Source: Chamaesiphon sp041738715 (lineage in GTDB: Bacteria > Cyanobacteriota > Cyanobacteriia > Cyanobacteriales > Chamaesiphonaceae). From it: a DNA stretch of 64,000 nucleotides. Each line of letters opens with the position of its first letter. The first letter of the stretch is position 1. Shown one piece after another: positions 27,644 to 36,838 of this stretch. The notes under the pieces were generated by a model. The model was not told the origin of the DNA. It searched no databases and saw nothing but the letters and a program-made list of their open reading frames with translations. The stretch is from assembly GCA_041738715.1 (NCBI GenBank), contig JBGSPI010000059.1, forward strand, positions 39,807 through 103,806. The letters are read 5' to 3'. The position numbers and the translations under genes were made by a program.

Positions 27644-28243
27644 ATGCAAATTGTCTTATTTGGCACTAGTGCCGATCCGCCAACAGTCGCTCATCAGGAA
27701 ATTATTCGCTGGTTAGCATTACAATTTGTTGCTACAGATACTCAACAAAAGAATAGAGTGGCAGTTTGGGCAGCAGATAATCCGTTTAAAGTACACGGTG
27801 CATCGCTAGCACAACGAACACAGATGTTAGAGTTATTAACTGCCGAGATCGATCCGTCAATTAGTCAGCGGATCCAAGTTTATCCTAATTTAAGTAGTCG
27901 GCGGACGATCGAGACACTAACAACTGCCAAGGAAATCTGGAATGATGCTGAATTTATCCTCGTGATTGGGGCAGATTTAGTTGAACAATTACCTCACTGG
28001 TATCGTATTCATGAATTATTAACCCAGGTTAAACTATTGATTATCCCCCGTGATGGTAGTGAAATTCAACCAGATCGTCTCAAAATATTAACAAGTTTAG
28101 GTGCAGAAATATCGATCGCCCCAATCACCACACCCCCAATTTCATCCACAATCATTCGAGCCTCATCTGCAACAATTCAAGGCATAACACCGGCAATCGC
28201 TAAATATATTCAAGCACACAAACTTTATCAAACCCAATTATAA
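27644..28243 (+). CDS. nadD: Nicotinate-nucleotide adenylyltransferase
   Basis: It adenylates nicotinate mononucleotide in NAD synthesis. The 199 residues begin MQIVLFGTSADPPTVAHQEI, a variant of the GxFDPxHxGH nucleotidyltransferase motif. FILVIGADLVEQLPHWYRIHELL and ISSTIIRASS (the ISSTxIR motif) complete the signature. It heads a NAD cluster, followed by nrtR after 22 bp and nadE. Confidence 0.92.
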   Translation: MQIVLFGTSADPPTVAHQEIIRWLALQFVATDTQQKNRVAVWAADNPFKVHGASLAQRTQMLELLTAEIDPSISQRIQVYPNLSSRRTIETLTTAKEIWNDAEFILVIGADLVEQLPHWYRIHELLTQVKLLIIPRDGSEIQPDRLKILTSLGAEISIAPITTPPISSTIIRASSATIQGITPAIAKYIQAHKLYQTQL

Positions 28244-28265
28244 CCTCGATCTTAACGATCGCCCA

Positions 28266-28991
28266 ATGAAAAAACAGACTCAACCAAAACAAATCTTAGC
28301 TGACTTCAAAGTAGGTGTAGACAATGCCATCTTTTCGATCGACACCCAACAAAATCGGCTCTTAGTATTATTAGTCATGCGCCATGATGAACCATACTTA
28401 GGCTATTGGTGTTTGCCCGGAACTTTAGTTAGACAAGGCGAAACATTAGAAGCAGCGGCCGATCGAATTTTAGCTGAGAAAATTCGAGTAGATAACTTGT
28501 ACTTAGAACAACTATACACATTTGGTGGCCCCGGACGAGATCCTCGTGAGGCAGTCGATAGTTATAATGTGAGATATTTATCTGTCAGTTACTTCGCCTT
28601 AGTTAGATATGAAGCCGCTGAATTGATTGCCACTGGTGTAGGCGGAATTGCTTGGTATCCGATCGATAAATTACCAGATCTCGCCTTCGATCATCGCCAA
28701 ATTATCGAATATGGACATCAACGATTACGAAATAAATTAGAATATAGCCCAATCGCCTTTGACGTGCTACCAGAACTATTTACACTTAGCGATCTTTATC
28801 AATTATACACCACTGCGCTCGGTGAAAATTTCTCTGATTATTCCAATTTTCGCAATCGATTAATCAAACTCAAATTCCTAGAAGAGACTAGCATGAAAGC
28901 TTCTCGTGGTAGTGGTAGACCTGCTAGTTTATATCGTTTCGATCCAGTTGCCTTTGCCCCATTAAAAGACAAACCACTGTTATTTGTTTAA
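28266..28991 (+). CDS. nrtR: NrtR-type Nudix transcriptional regulator
   Basis: NrtR proteins repress NAD-synthesis genes and sense ADP-ribose through a Nudix-like domain. Residues 1-150 form the Nudix domain (PYLGYWCLPGTLVRQGETLEAAADRIL, a degenerate Nudix box without the catalytic REXXEE). Residues 160-241 form the winged helix with LSDLYQLYTTALGENFSDYSNFRNRLIKLKFLEE and GSGRPASLYRFD. The length of 241 is usual. Its place between nadD and nadE supports the role. Confidence 0.88.
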   Translation: MKKQTQPKQILADFKVGVDNAIFSIDTQQNRLLVLLVMRHDEPYLGYWCLPGTLVRQGETLEAAADRILAEKIRVDNLYLEQLYTFGGPGRDPREAVDSYNVRYLSVSYFALVRYEAAELIATGVGGIAWYPIDKLPDLAFDHRQIIEYGHQRLRNKLEYSPIAFDVLPELFTLSDLYQLYTTALGENFSDYSNFRNRLIKLKFLEETSMKASRGSGRPASLYRFDPVAFAPLKDKPLLFV

Positions 28992-29008
28992 GAGAATATT
29001 TTCGCAAT

Positions 29009-29141
29009 ACTATAGCAATTCTAAATTAAGAATATAGCTCCTCCTTTTCCTTCTCTGCGCTCTCTGCGTCTCTGCGGTTAAAAAAATAATTGAAATTAAA
29101 ATGCACTACTAAAATTGAAAATAATTTAGAATTCCTATAGT
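29009..29141. mobile_element. MITE-like element with 20-bp inverted repeats
   Basis: ACTATAGCAATTCTAAATTA (29009-29028) and TAATTTAGAATTCCTATAGT (29122-29141) are inverted repeats with one mismatch in 20. The 133-bp element contains a CTCTGCG-rich core of a kind often repeated in cyanobacterial intergenic DNA. It has no coding capacity and sits between nrtR and nadE, where it could act as an RNA hairpin. Confidence 0.7.
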
Positions 29142-29258
29142 GGAGAAGGATAAATTTTGTCAATAAATCATTTGCAAGTATTGATAGCCGATCGCATAAA
29201 CCTACCCCCTCAGAATCTCTCAATCCAGTTTTTGTATTAACTATATATTCAAAAAATA

Positions 29259-30911
29259 ATGAAAATTGCCCTAGCCCAACTCAATCCAACCATCGGCGAT
29301 CTCCAAGGTAACGCCGAACAGATTTTAAAAACCGCCCAAAAAGTCGCAAATCAAGGTGTAAAACTTCTACTGACACCCGAACTCTCCCTCTGTGGTTATC
29401 CGCCGCAAGACTTGCTGCTCAATGCTCATTTTATTACCGAAATGGAGCAAACACTCGATCGATTAGCCCAAGATTTACCACCAGATTTATCTGTCCTCAT
29501 CGGATTAGCTACGCCTAATCCAGATTTAGCAGCAGGTACTAAACCATTATTTAATAGTATTGCCTTACTAACTGCGGGCAAAGTCGAAAATATCTTCCAT
29601 AAACGGTTGTTACCCACTTATGATGTGTTTGACGAAAATCGCTATTTTGCATCGGGTAGTGAGGCAAACTACTTCATTCTAGACGATGTTAAAATTGGGG
29701 TGACAGTCTGCGAAGATCTATGGAATGATGAAGATTTTTGGGGCAAAAGAAGTTATTTAGTCAATCCGATTGCTGAATTAGCTAAACATCAGATCGACCT
29801 ATCCATTAATCTATCAGCTTCCCCTTATAGCCTCGGCAAACAACAGTTACGGGCATCAATGCTCAAACATACGGCGATTAAATACGATCGAGCAGTTTTA
29901 TATGTTAATCAAATTGGAGCTAATGATGACTTGATTTTTGACGGATGTAGCTTGGGATTCGATCGTCGAGGTGAACTAGTTTGTCGAGGTAAATCATTCG
30001 ATCGAGATCTAATTATCATTGAATTTGACGAAGCAACCCAAGATTTAAAACCTAGTATAATTCAGCCCCAACCTGATGGCACTGATGCACAAATTTGGCA
30101 GGCATTAGTATTAGGTGTTCGCGATTATATTCACAAATGCGGTTTTCAAAAAGTAATCTTAGGCTTGAGTGGTGGCATCGATTCCGCGCTCGTAGCGGCA
30201 ATTGCGGCTGAGGCTCTCGGCGCAGATCGAGTTTTAGGGGTACTAATGCCGTCTCCCTATAGTTCAGCACATTCTATCAGCGATGCGATCGCCGTAGCTA
30301 CTAATCTAGGCATCACGACAGAAACTATCCCCATTGGCAACTTAATGGCAGGATTCGATCGCACCTTAGCCCCATTATTTCAAGATACTCAATTTGGATT
30401 AGCCGAAGAGAATATTCAATCGCGGATTCGGGGCAATTTATTAATGGCTATTTCTAATAAATTTGGGCATCTATTATTATCAACTGGCAATAAATCGGAG
30501 ATGGCGGTGGGTTACTGTACCCTTTATGGTGATATGAATGGCGGTTTAGCAGTTATCGCCGATGTCCCAAAAATGCGGGTATATTCACTCTGCAATTGGT
30601 TGAATCGAGAGCGAGAAATTATCCCCTACAATATTATTACTAAACCACCCAGTGCCGAACTCAAACCCGGACAAGTAGACCAAGATTCATTACCACCTTA
30701 TGAAATTCTCGATGCAATTTTAGAAGCGATCGTCTGCCAACATCAATCACCCGCACAGATTAGCGAAATGGGTTTCGATCGTCAAATAGTCGCAAGAGTT
30801 GCCCAACTCGTCAAACGTGCTGAATTTAAACGTCGTCAAGCTCCACCAGGATTGAAAATAACCGATCGAGCCTTCGGGACAGGTTGGCGAATGCCGATCG
30901 CTTCTAAATAG
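29259..30911 (+). CDS. nadE: Glutamine-dependent NAD+ synthase
   Basis: It converts deamido-NAD to NAD using glutamine. The 550 residues comprise an N-terminal nitrilase-type glutaminase domain (Glu in LTPELSLCGYPPQDLLL, Lys in FHKRLLPTYDVFDENRYF, Cys in GVTVCEDLWN). The C-terminal ATP-pyrophosphatase domain has GLSGGIDSALVAAIAAEALG at about residues 302-321. The start ATG is standard (MKIALAQLNPTIGDL). It is probably in the same transcript as nadD and nrtR unless the MITE interrupts. Confidence 0.95.
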   Translation: MKIALAQLNPTIGDLQGNAEQILKTAQKVANQGVKLLLTPELSLCGYPPQDLLLNAHFITEMEQTLDRLAQDLPPDLSVLIGLATPNPDLAAGTKPLFNSIALLTAGKVENIFHKRLLPTYDVFDENRYFASGSEANYFILDDVKIGVTVCEDLWNDEDFWGKRSYLVNPIAELAKHQIDLSINLSASPYSLGKQQLRASMLKHTAIKYDRAVLYVNQIGANDDLIFDGCSLGFDRRGELVCRGKSFDRDLIIIEFDEATQDLKPSIIQPQPDGTDAQIWQALVLGVRDYIHKCGFQKVILGLSGGIDSALVAAIAAEALGADRVLGVLMPSPYSSAHSISDAIAVATNLGITTETIPIGNLMAGFDRTLAPLFQDTQFGLAEENIQSRIRGNLLMAISNKFGHLLLSTGNKSEMAVGYCTLYGDMNGGLAVIADVPKMRVYSLCNWLNREREIIPYNIITKPPSAELKPGQVDQDSLPPYEILDAILEAIVCQHQSPAQISEMGFDRQIVARVAQLVKRAEFKRRQAPPGLKITDRAFGTGWRMPIASK

Positions 30912-30971
30912 GGAGTAGAGGGTACAGAGTAGGGGAGATTACGTAGAGAGTAAGGGAGATTACATAGCTTT

Positions 30972-31472
30972 ATGGAAAAATATTTACAAGTTAGTGAAAT
31001 AATCGACTGGCAAAATCCAGAAGTTTTAGCACTTGCCAATCAGCTTGCCTCAACACATAAAACTAGCGAAGCCATTGCTAAAGCTTGTTTTGAGTGGGTG
31101 CGAGATCAAATTTATCACAGTAGTGATTATCAAATGAATCCTGTTACCTGTCGCGCATCAGACGTACTCAAATACAAAACAGGCTACTGCTTCGCAAAAA
31201 GTCACTTACTCGCTGCATTACTTAGAGCTAACAATATTCCCGCTGGTTTTTGCTATCAAAGATTAAGTATTGACGATCGAGGTGCGCCTTATTCTTTACA
31301 TGGGTTCAATGCTGTTTTTTTGTCAGATGTTGGGTGGTATCGCATCGATGCTCGTGGTAATCGTGAGGGAATTAATTCTGGGTTCACTCCGCCACAAGAG
31401 CAATTAGCTTTTCGACCTAAACTACCACAAGAAGCAGATTTTACAAATATTTTTGGTAACTACTCAGGCTGA
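30972..31472 (+). CDS. Transglutaminase-like protein, 3' end replaced by IS66 element
   Basis: 166 residues with a transglutaminase-like catalytic triad: Cys in GYCFAKSHLLAALLR (about residue 73), His in LHGFNAVF and Asp in RIDARGN. Such bacterial proteins act as peptidases or amidases rather than cross-linkers; the substrate is unknown. The last codons, Asn-Tyr-Ser-Gly-stop, are encoded by the left inverted repeat of the IS66 element. Homologues as I remember them continue some 20-30 residues, so the gene is probably truncated. The catalytic residues are kept. Confidence 0.8.
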   Translation: MEKYLQVSEIIDWQNPEVLALANQLASTHKTSEAIAKACFEWVRDQIYHSSDYQMNPVTCRASDVLKYKTGYCFAKSHLLAALLRANNIPAGFCYQRLSIDDRGAPYSLHGFNAVFLSDVGWYRIDARGNREGINSGFTPPQEQLAFRPKLPQEADFTNIFGNYSG

Positions 31473-33030
31473 GGGATAGGAGATTGAGGATGACCAGAGA
31501 AAAGGGAAATTAAAGTGTCCAAAACATTCAAACCTTGTTTCCTCAACGTAGAAATATAACCACGAATCCGACAGAACATCCGCGCTCCAGATTCGGAGCG
31601 GAAAGTACCAGAAATTTTCTGTTTAAGTTTAACCATCCGAATGTCCCGCTCCGCTTGATTATTATCAAAAGGAACATCAAAATTGTGCATAAACCCCAGT
31701 ACAGATGTCTGATGATTTTGCAGACGGTCTAAAAGATTACGTGCTGGAGACTGTTTAAGACGACCACCACTTCTACGGCGATGCTTGGTGGGTGGCGGTG
31801 GCTCAGGCGGTGGATTAGCCCCAAAGCCTTGGTCTAAGATCTGCTGATAACGAGCCTCAAAAGCATCAAGTATCACAGTTGCCAATTGTTTCGGGGTCGC
31901 TCGCGCCTCATCAACAGCAGATTTAATACTCCCCAAGAGGATGAACATCTGAAGTGCCCAAGCCTGTTGATACTGCTCCCAAATAAAGGTTAGCTCCCGC
32001 AAGTGATGGGCATTGCACAGGTAATGTTCGCACTTATAGTCCTGATAACTTTTCCAGCCATCGTGAACCGCCTTACCCTCAAACTGTGGCAAGATCTTCA
32101 TCTCATCAATCGCTTCACGACCGCGTTTACTATGCACACAGTAGTAGGTCAATCCATTGGTACAGGCAACGTGCAGCCACCAGAGCTTACCAGATACCCG
32201 CATTCCGGTCTCATCGAAATGAACTACATCTGATGCCACTATCTTGGAGCGAGTAGCTTCCTCATTGACTGCTAATTGTTCAAAGCACTGGCTGCGGGTG
32301 TTAAATAATGTCCCTTCGGAAATCTTTGCCCCAACTAAATCTCTCAAGATTTCGCAGGTTCTAGCTGATGGTAATAGTTGACTTTCCATCAAATACACCA
32401 TCATGCTCTTGAGTCTGGCTCCATACTGCACCACATTTGTTACCACCGATGGAAACTCGGCTTGATTCTCTGTTTGACAGTGGGGACAGATTTTGACTTG
32501 TGCTTGATGCTCTGTTACTGCGAGCTTCGTCGGTGGGATGTCATATACTTGTCTGGCATATACTGCTGCTACTGGTTCTGATTCTATGTTTGCCCCACAG
32601 CCATTACACTGCTGTACCTGATGTGAGACTATTTCATCTACTTGGCTACTCCATTCCAGTGTTGTGCCTTGGTGATCTGCTTGTCCGCCTGTATTCTTCT
32701 GTCCCTTAATTCTTAAACTTTTAGTTTTCTTCCCGAATCCATCGCTGGATGGTGGTTTACTGCTATTTGTGCTGTTCTTTTTAACGATGCCCTCTAACTC
32801 TGTCAATCGGGCTTCTAATCTGATATTTTGTTCGACCAATCCTATCACCAACTCAATCACCGCGGACTCTCCCCGTGCATATACTGCGCGGGCTTCTTCT
32901 GGGCTGATTAATTGAATTCGCTCTTTTTCGCTCAAGGTTTGAACCTGTCTTTTCTCCAGTTTTCCTTACACTACTTGCTCTTGACCCATCTTGCTCCAAT
33001 CTTCCACTTTTTTTAAGCCTGAGTAGTTAC
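31456..33030 (-). mobile_element. IS66-family insertion sequence, single-gene type
   Basis: 1575 bp bounded by perfect 15-bp inverted repeats, GTAACTACTCAGGCT at 31456-31470 and its complement at 33016-33030. The 5'-GTAA ends are the IS66 hallmark. It carries only the large transposase gene, as in the ISBst12-like subgroup. The 8-bp flanks, TATTTTTG on the left and CATTTCTC on the right, match at only five positions, so there is no clear target duplication. Both neighbouring genes read into the element. Confidence 0.88.
31460..32935 (-). CDS. IS66-family transposase (TnpC-like)
   Basis: A full-length 491-residue DDE transposase. An N-terminal coiled coil (VEQNIRLEARLTELEGIVKKN) and the SSKPPSSDG motif come first. 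A zinc-binding region follows (CNGCG, then CPHCQTE). The catalytic core has HFDETGMRVSGKLWWLHVA and HDGWKSYQDYKCEHYLCNAHHLREL, and a late PFDNNQAERDIRMVKLKQKISG carries the catalytic Glu. The stop codon lies within the left inverted repeat. No frameshift was seen, so it may be active. Confidence 0.93.
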   Translation of the reverse strand: MSEKERIQLISPEEARAVYARGESAVIELVIGLVEQNIRLEARLTELEGIVKKNSTNSSKPPSSDGFGKKTKSLRIKGQKNTGGQADHQGTTLEWSSQVDEIVSHQVQQCNGCGANIESEPVAAVYARQVYDIPPTKLAVTEHQAQVKICPHCQTENQAEFPSVVTNVVQYGARLKSMMVYLMESQLLPSARTCEILRDLVGAKISEGTLFNTRSQCFEQLAVNEEATRSKIVASDVVHFDETGMRVSGKLWWLHVACTNGLTYYCVHSKRGREAIDEMKILPQFEGKAVHDGWKSYQDYKCEHYLCNAHHLRELTFIWEQYQQAWALQMFILLGSIKSAVDEARATPKQLATVILDAFEARYQQILDQGFGANPPPEPPPPTKHRRRSGGRLKQSPARNLLDRLQNHQTSVLGFMHNFDVPFDNNQAERDIRMVKLKQKISGTFRSESGARMFCRIRGYISTLRKQGLNVLDTLISLFSGHPQSPIPQPE

Positions 33031-34204
33031 CATTTCTCAATAATGCGGTGTGATAGACTGCTTCTGTCTGGATGGCAATTTTTGCCCAGTTGAATCTTTT
33101 ACCCAACTCATTGTAAGCATTATCCGTGAGCCATTTAGCATAGCCAGAATTCTTCAACACTTCTAAGATCCCCCATGCGAGGGAATTACAATCCCACTTC
33201 CATGTAACGATACCTGTTTTCGTATGTCTAACAACTTCCGCCAAACCCCCAGCATCAGAAACTACCACGGGGACACGTGCGGCAAAACTCTCTAGCGCAA
33301 CAATACCAAATGGTTCGTAGAGACTGGGAAATACAGCACAATCGGCGATGGTTTGAAATTTATTTAAGTCTTCATCAGACATAAAGCCGGTGAAGAAACA
33401 CTTTTCCCAAATCCCCAAGTCCCAAGCTTGTTGTTTTAATTGATCGGTGTTCCCGCCGCCAATAAACACAAACTTGACGTTGCCACCTAGCTCCCATAAA
33501 ACTTTGGGCGCAGCATTCAGTAGAACGAAGATCCCCTTTTCATAAGTCATTCGTCCGACATAGTAAACTATATGTTCATGATCGGCGGCGAATCGACGGC
33601 GAAATTCCCAAAAATCAAAATCCTTTGGGCGTTGTTTTTTTTCTGGACGAATCCCATTGTAAATAATGACAATTCTTTCCCAGGGGCAATTAAGAATTTG
33701 CCCCACTTCTTGACGCATATATTCGCTACAAACAATCGTCTGAGTAGCACTCTCAACTAGGCGTTGTTCCTGACTGTGGACATGTTCGCTACTGGGATTG
33801 TGAATGCCATTGTGTCTTCCAAATTCAGTAGCATGAATTGTGGCGACGATCGGTAGATGAAAAGTTGCGCTTAAAGCGATCGCGGTATCTGCTACCATCC
33901 AATCATGGGCATGAATTAAGTCAAAATCACTAGCAGTATTGAGTAATATCGATCCATATTTGAGCATACTGTGATTCATGTTGTTGATCCAGTTGAAGAT
34001 ATCTTGGCTGAATCCCGCAACAGGAACACGATGAACATAGATACCTTCGATAATTTCTTTAGGTAGTGCTTGTCCTGATTCAACGGTGATCAGGTGAATT
34101 TCATGACCTAATTTCACTAGTTCTGGATACAATTCGGCTCCATGACGAGCAATACCTCCGACAAGGCGCGGTGGAAATTCCCAAATAAGGACTAAAATTT
34201 TCAT
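32966..34204 (-). CDS. Glycosyltransferase family 4, C-terminus from IS66 element
   Basis: A GT-B fold sugar transferase of 412 residues. MKILVLIWEFPPRLVGGIARH at the start, HAHDWMVADTAIAL and the donor-site segment PSLYEPFGIVALESFAARVPVVVSDAGGLAEVV (with E-x7-E) identify GT4. It probably works on an exopolysaccharide or glycan. From about residue 391 (after HTALLRNG) the sequence is encoded by the IS66 right end, giving a foreign tail of about 22 residues starting Asn-Tyr-Ser-Gly. The conserved domain is complete, so activity may be kept. Confidence 0.85.
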   Translation of the reverse strand: MKILVLIWEFPPRLVGGIARHGAELYPELVKLGHEIHLITVESGQALPKEIIEGIYVHRVPVAGFSQDIFNWINNMNHSMLKYGSILLNTASDFDLIHAHDWMVADTAIALSATFHLPIVATIHATEFGRHNGIHNPSSEHVHSQEQRLVESATQTIVCSEYMRQEVGQILNCPWERIVIIYNGIRPEKKQRPKDFDFWEFRRRFAADHEHIVYYVGRMTYEKGIFVLLNAAPKVLWELGGNVKFVFIGGGNTDQLKQQAWDLGIWEKCFFTGFMSDEDLNKFQTIADCAVFPSLYEPFGIVALESFAARVPVVVSDAGGLAEVVRHTKTGIVTWKWDCNSLAWGILEVLKNSGYAKWLTDNAYNELGKRFNWAKIAIQTEAVYHTALLRNGNYSGLKKVEDWSKMGQEQVV

Positions 34205-34448
34205 TACGACTGGTTGCCCTACGCCCCCTCCCTAATTGGCAGTTTGCCATTCTGCACGAACCGCAGATGTGCTGTGCGACTAGAACTGAGCTAGATTGAT
34301 ATCAAAGTCGATTTGTAGTGGTCTTTCGACGATGGTCAGCAGATCATCACTATTATATCTTTGAACCGATCGATCCGATCAGGTGGATCGATCACGGGAG
34401 ACAATGCACAATGTAAATAGACTGCGGTGCCAACATATAGCGGCATTT

Positions 34449-35003
34449 CTAGCTTGCTTTAAGGTTTTCGATGTTAGATTTAATCTGAGTAAGTGATTGG
34501 GCGATCGAGTTTTTCTGCTCTTCATCATACCCCCACCGGGTTAAGAATTCAGCATAAACCCCAGTTCCCGTATTGATTGCGGTTAATAATTCTTGGCATA
34601 GATCATCAATTTGGGTGAGGTTTAATTGACGAATAATTTTGGTTGTTCTTGCGGCGACGGTTGCCGATGATGCCATCATTTCAGCATCATTACGTCGCTG
34701 ATGATATAGTTGTTGGGCGGTGGACATTGCCAAATTTTTAACTAATAGATCTGCGGCTACTTCTGGAGATGCTTGTAATGCGGCGATAATTTCTGGTTGG
34801 GGGTCGTCACAAATTGGATCTTTGGCAGTCAAGTAGGTAACGAAAAATCCACGCGCACCATGACTAGTTTGAACTAACTCAGCAACAAAAGTGAGGATTT
34901 GGGTAGATGTTAGCTCATTCTTACGCAGCTTTGTTAAAAATGTTTGTGTGAGACTAATTGCTTCATCAAATTTGATATTAGCGGGGACTAACAATGTAGA
35001 CAT
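34449..35003 (-). CDS. Hypothetical all-helical protein
   Basis: 184 residues, not recognised. It is soluble, predicted largely helical, and has no signal peptide. Features are FDEAISLTQTFLTKLRKNELTSTQ, SHGARGFFVTYLT and GTGVYAEFLTRWGYDEEQ. Codon use looks like the neighbours, so it is probably a real gene. It is divergent from the phytase-like gene. Confidence 0.55.
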   Translation of the reverse strand: MSTLLVPANIKFDEAISLTQTFLTKLRKNELTSTQILTFVAELVQTSHGARGFFVTYLTAKDPICDDPQPEIIAALQASPEVAADLLVKNLAMSTAQQLYHQRRNDAEMMASSATVAARTTKIIRQLNLTQIDDLCQELLTAINTGTGVYAEFLTRWGYDEEQKNSIAQSLTQIKSNIENLKAS

Positions 35004-35129
35004 GATTTTTCGGCACTATCAATTATCAATCATCTGATTTATTATAACTGTGTGGCTGAGTTTAGAGACCGCCAGACAGCCAACCGGCAAAATATCTTCA
35101 GAAAACAGAAAATCTTCAGTCTTACCCCC

Positions 35130-36356
35130 ATGAATCAAGATCGCAATTCCAATATTCAAGCCCGAAAAATCGGTGGTAGGATTTTAGCGGCGACAGTTTC
35201 CCTGGGAGCATTATTATGTCTGGCAGGTATTGCTATCTTTTTAGCTTCTAGCAGTACACCCATGAGCGAAGCTAGTAATCGAATTTTCAATCAATTATCG
35301 ATCGAATATATCGGCGAGTATCAACTTCCCAATGGCTTTAAAGTTAAAGACACGTTAGTAGGTGGTTTATCAGGGTTGACATACGATCGATCTAACGACA
35401 GATTTTATGCAGTATCTGACGATCGTAGCGATCGATCGCCGGCTAGATTTTACACTCTCAAACTTGATTTAGATACTAGTAATCCTTCCCAAATTAAATT
35501 CAATCAAGTAGACATCACCGATGTCACTCTCCTCAAAAATGTCAATGGAGAAACTTATCCACAGGGGACAATTGACCCTGAAGCCATCGCCGTAACTCCA
35601 CAAAATTCCCTATTTATTGCAAGTGAGGGCGATCGCGATAAAAATATCCCCCCCTTTATCGGTGAATTTGACCGAAAAACCGGACAAATTAAACAAACTT
35701 TACCCATTCCGGCACGCTATCTCTATGACCAGGAAAGAAAGCGTGGTATCCAAAGGAATTTAGCATTTGAAGGAATGACAATTAGCCCTACCGGAACTCT
35801 GTCTAGTAGTGGGGAACCCTTCAGACTCTTTGCCGCTACCGAATCAGCACTGATTCAGGATAAAGAAGTGACTAAAGTAGGTAAAGATGGCAAAATTCCT
35901 GGCAGTAAAAATCGGTGGTTGCATTATTTAATCAGCGATAAACCTGTAATTGTCAGCGAACACCTTTATCAACTAGAGTCGCCCCCATTAGGCTCAATCG
36001 AGCATGGCTTATCAGAGATTCAAGCGATCGATACTAGTGGTCATTTCCTCACTCTCGAACGATCTTTTGGCTTACTGGGCTTTCGTGTCAGACTTTTTCA
36101 AACAACTACAGCAGGAGCTAGCGACACGAGTAAAATTGACAGTTTCAAAGGAAACACTGATATTCAACCAATCGGCAAACAACTAGCATTCGATCTCAAA
36201 CAACTAGGTATTTATATCGATAATCAAGAGAGTATGGCTTTGGGTGCGCGGCTACCTGATGGTAGCCAGACTCTTTTACTTGTCAGTGACAATAACTTTA
36301 TCAAACGTCAGATCACGCAGTTTTTGCTCTTTAAGATTAAGCAGGGACAGGGATAA
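35130..36356 (+). CDS. Esterase-like activity of phytase family protein
   Basis: 408 residues from ATG 35130. The longer frame from a GTG at 35052 adds a non-hydrophobic lead and is less likely. A membrane segment, ILAATVSLGALLCLAGIAIFLAS, acts as signal or anchor. The exported part begins IEYIGEYQLPNGF and shows phytase-esterase family features: VGGLSGLTYDRSNDRFYAVSDDRSDRSPARFYTL, TIDPEAIAVTP, and LAFEGMTISPTG with LERSFG near the end. Such beta-propeller proteins probably cleave phosphoesters outside the membrane. Confidence 0.82.
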   Translation: MNQDRNSNIQARKIGGRILAATVSLGALLCLAGIAIFLASSSTPMSEASNRIFNQLSIEYIGEYQLPNGFKVKDTLVGGLSGLTYDRSNDRFYAVSDDRSDRSPARFYTLKLDLDTSNPSQIKFNQVDITDVTLLKNVNGETYPQGTIDPEAIAVTPQNSLFIASEGDRDKNIPPFIGEFDRKTGQIKQTLPIPARYLYDQERKRGIQRNLAFEGMTISPTGTLSSSGEPFRLFAATESALIQDKEVTKVGKDGKIPGSKNRWLHYLISDKPVIVSEHLYQLESPPLGSIEHGLSEIQAIDTSGHFLTLERSFGLLGFRVRLFQTTTAGASDTSKIDSFKGNTDIQPIGKQLAFDLKQLGIYIDNQESMALGARLPDGSQTLLLVSDNNFIKRQITQFLLFKIKQGQG

Positions 36357-36370
36357 CGGCGAAACTGCTA

Positions 36371-36838
36371 TTAATTATCGTCCTGAATCAAGTGGATATG
36401 TTTGTATCCCAACTTAATAGTGAAAGTATCTCCTTCCTTGAGACCCATGCCTTTGGTATAGGCAGAACCAATTAGCAACTGACCGTTTTTGTGAACAGTA
36501 GCTTTGTAAGTTGCTACTTTCCCGCGACTATCACGGCTGGTTTCGTCTAACTTCACACCTTTAGCGGTAAGAACTGCATCATAAAATCCAGACAAATCAG
36601 TGCGAATGCTACCTGATGCCGTAGTTTTAATATAGCCGCATTGCTTGGCGGTTTCTCGTTTCGCTAAATGAGAAAGTTCTTTAACTTTTTGGAGAAGAGC
36701 TTTCCCCGTGAGCGGAGCATCAGGGATATTAGTTCCGCTGGAAGAATCAATTGTTGCAGAGACTTCTGCTGGTGAAGCGGTAGCAGCTTGAGATTTTTCA
36801 CTCTGTTTAGGATTGGATTTGACTGTAGTTTTAGCCAT
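36371..36838 (-). CDS. cyAbrB-type transcriptional regulator
   Basis: A 155-residue cyanobacterial AbrB-like DNA-binding protein, of the cyAbrB1/cyAbrB2 (CalA/CalB) group that tunes carbon and nitrogen genes. After a disordered N-terminal 40 residues come PLTGKALLQKVKELSHLAKRETAKQCGYIKT and the C-terminal AbrB-like segment HKNGQLLIGSAYTKGMGLKEGDTFTIKLGYKHIHL. I cannot tell the two paralogues apart with certainty. It converges with the phytase-like gene. Confidence 0.88.
   Translation of the reverse strand: MAKTTVKSNPKQSEKSQAATASPAEVSATIDSSSGTNIPDAPLTGKALLQKVKELSHLAKRETAKQCGYIKTTASGSIRTDLSGFYDAVLTAKGVKLDETSRDSRGKVATYKATVHKNGQLLIGSAYTKGMGLKEGDTFTIKLGYKHIHLIQDDN

Noticed and set aside
27227..27669. 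Two open frames of about 92 codons in the gap before nadD
   Set aside because: No ribosome site, no recognisable motif; the plus-strand one overlaps the nadD start.
31448..33038. Target-site duplication of the IS66 element
   Set aside because: The two 8-bp flanks match at only five positions, within what AT-rich sequence gives by chance.
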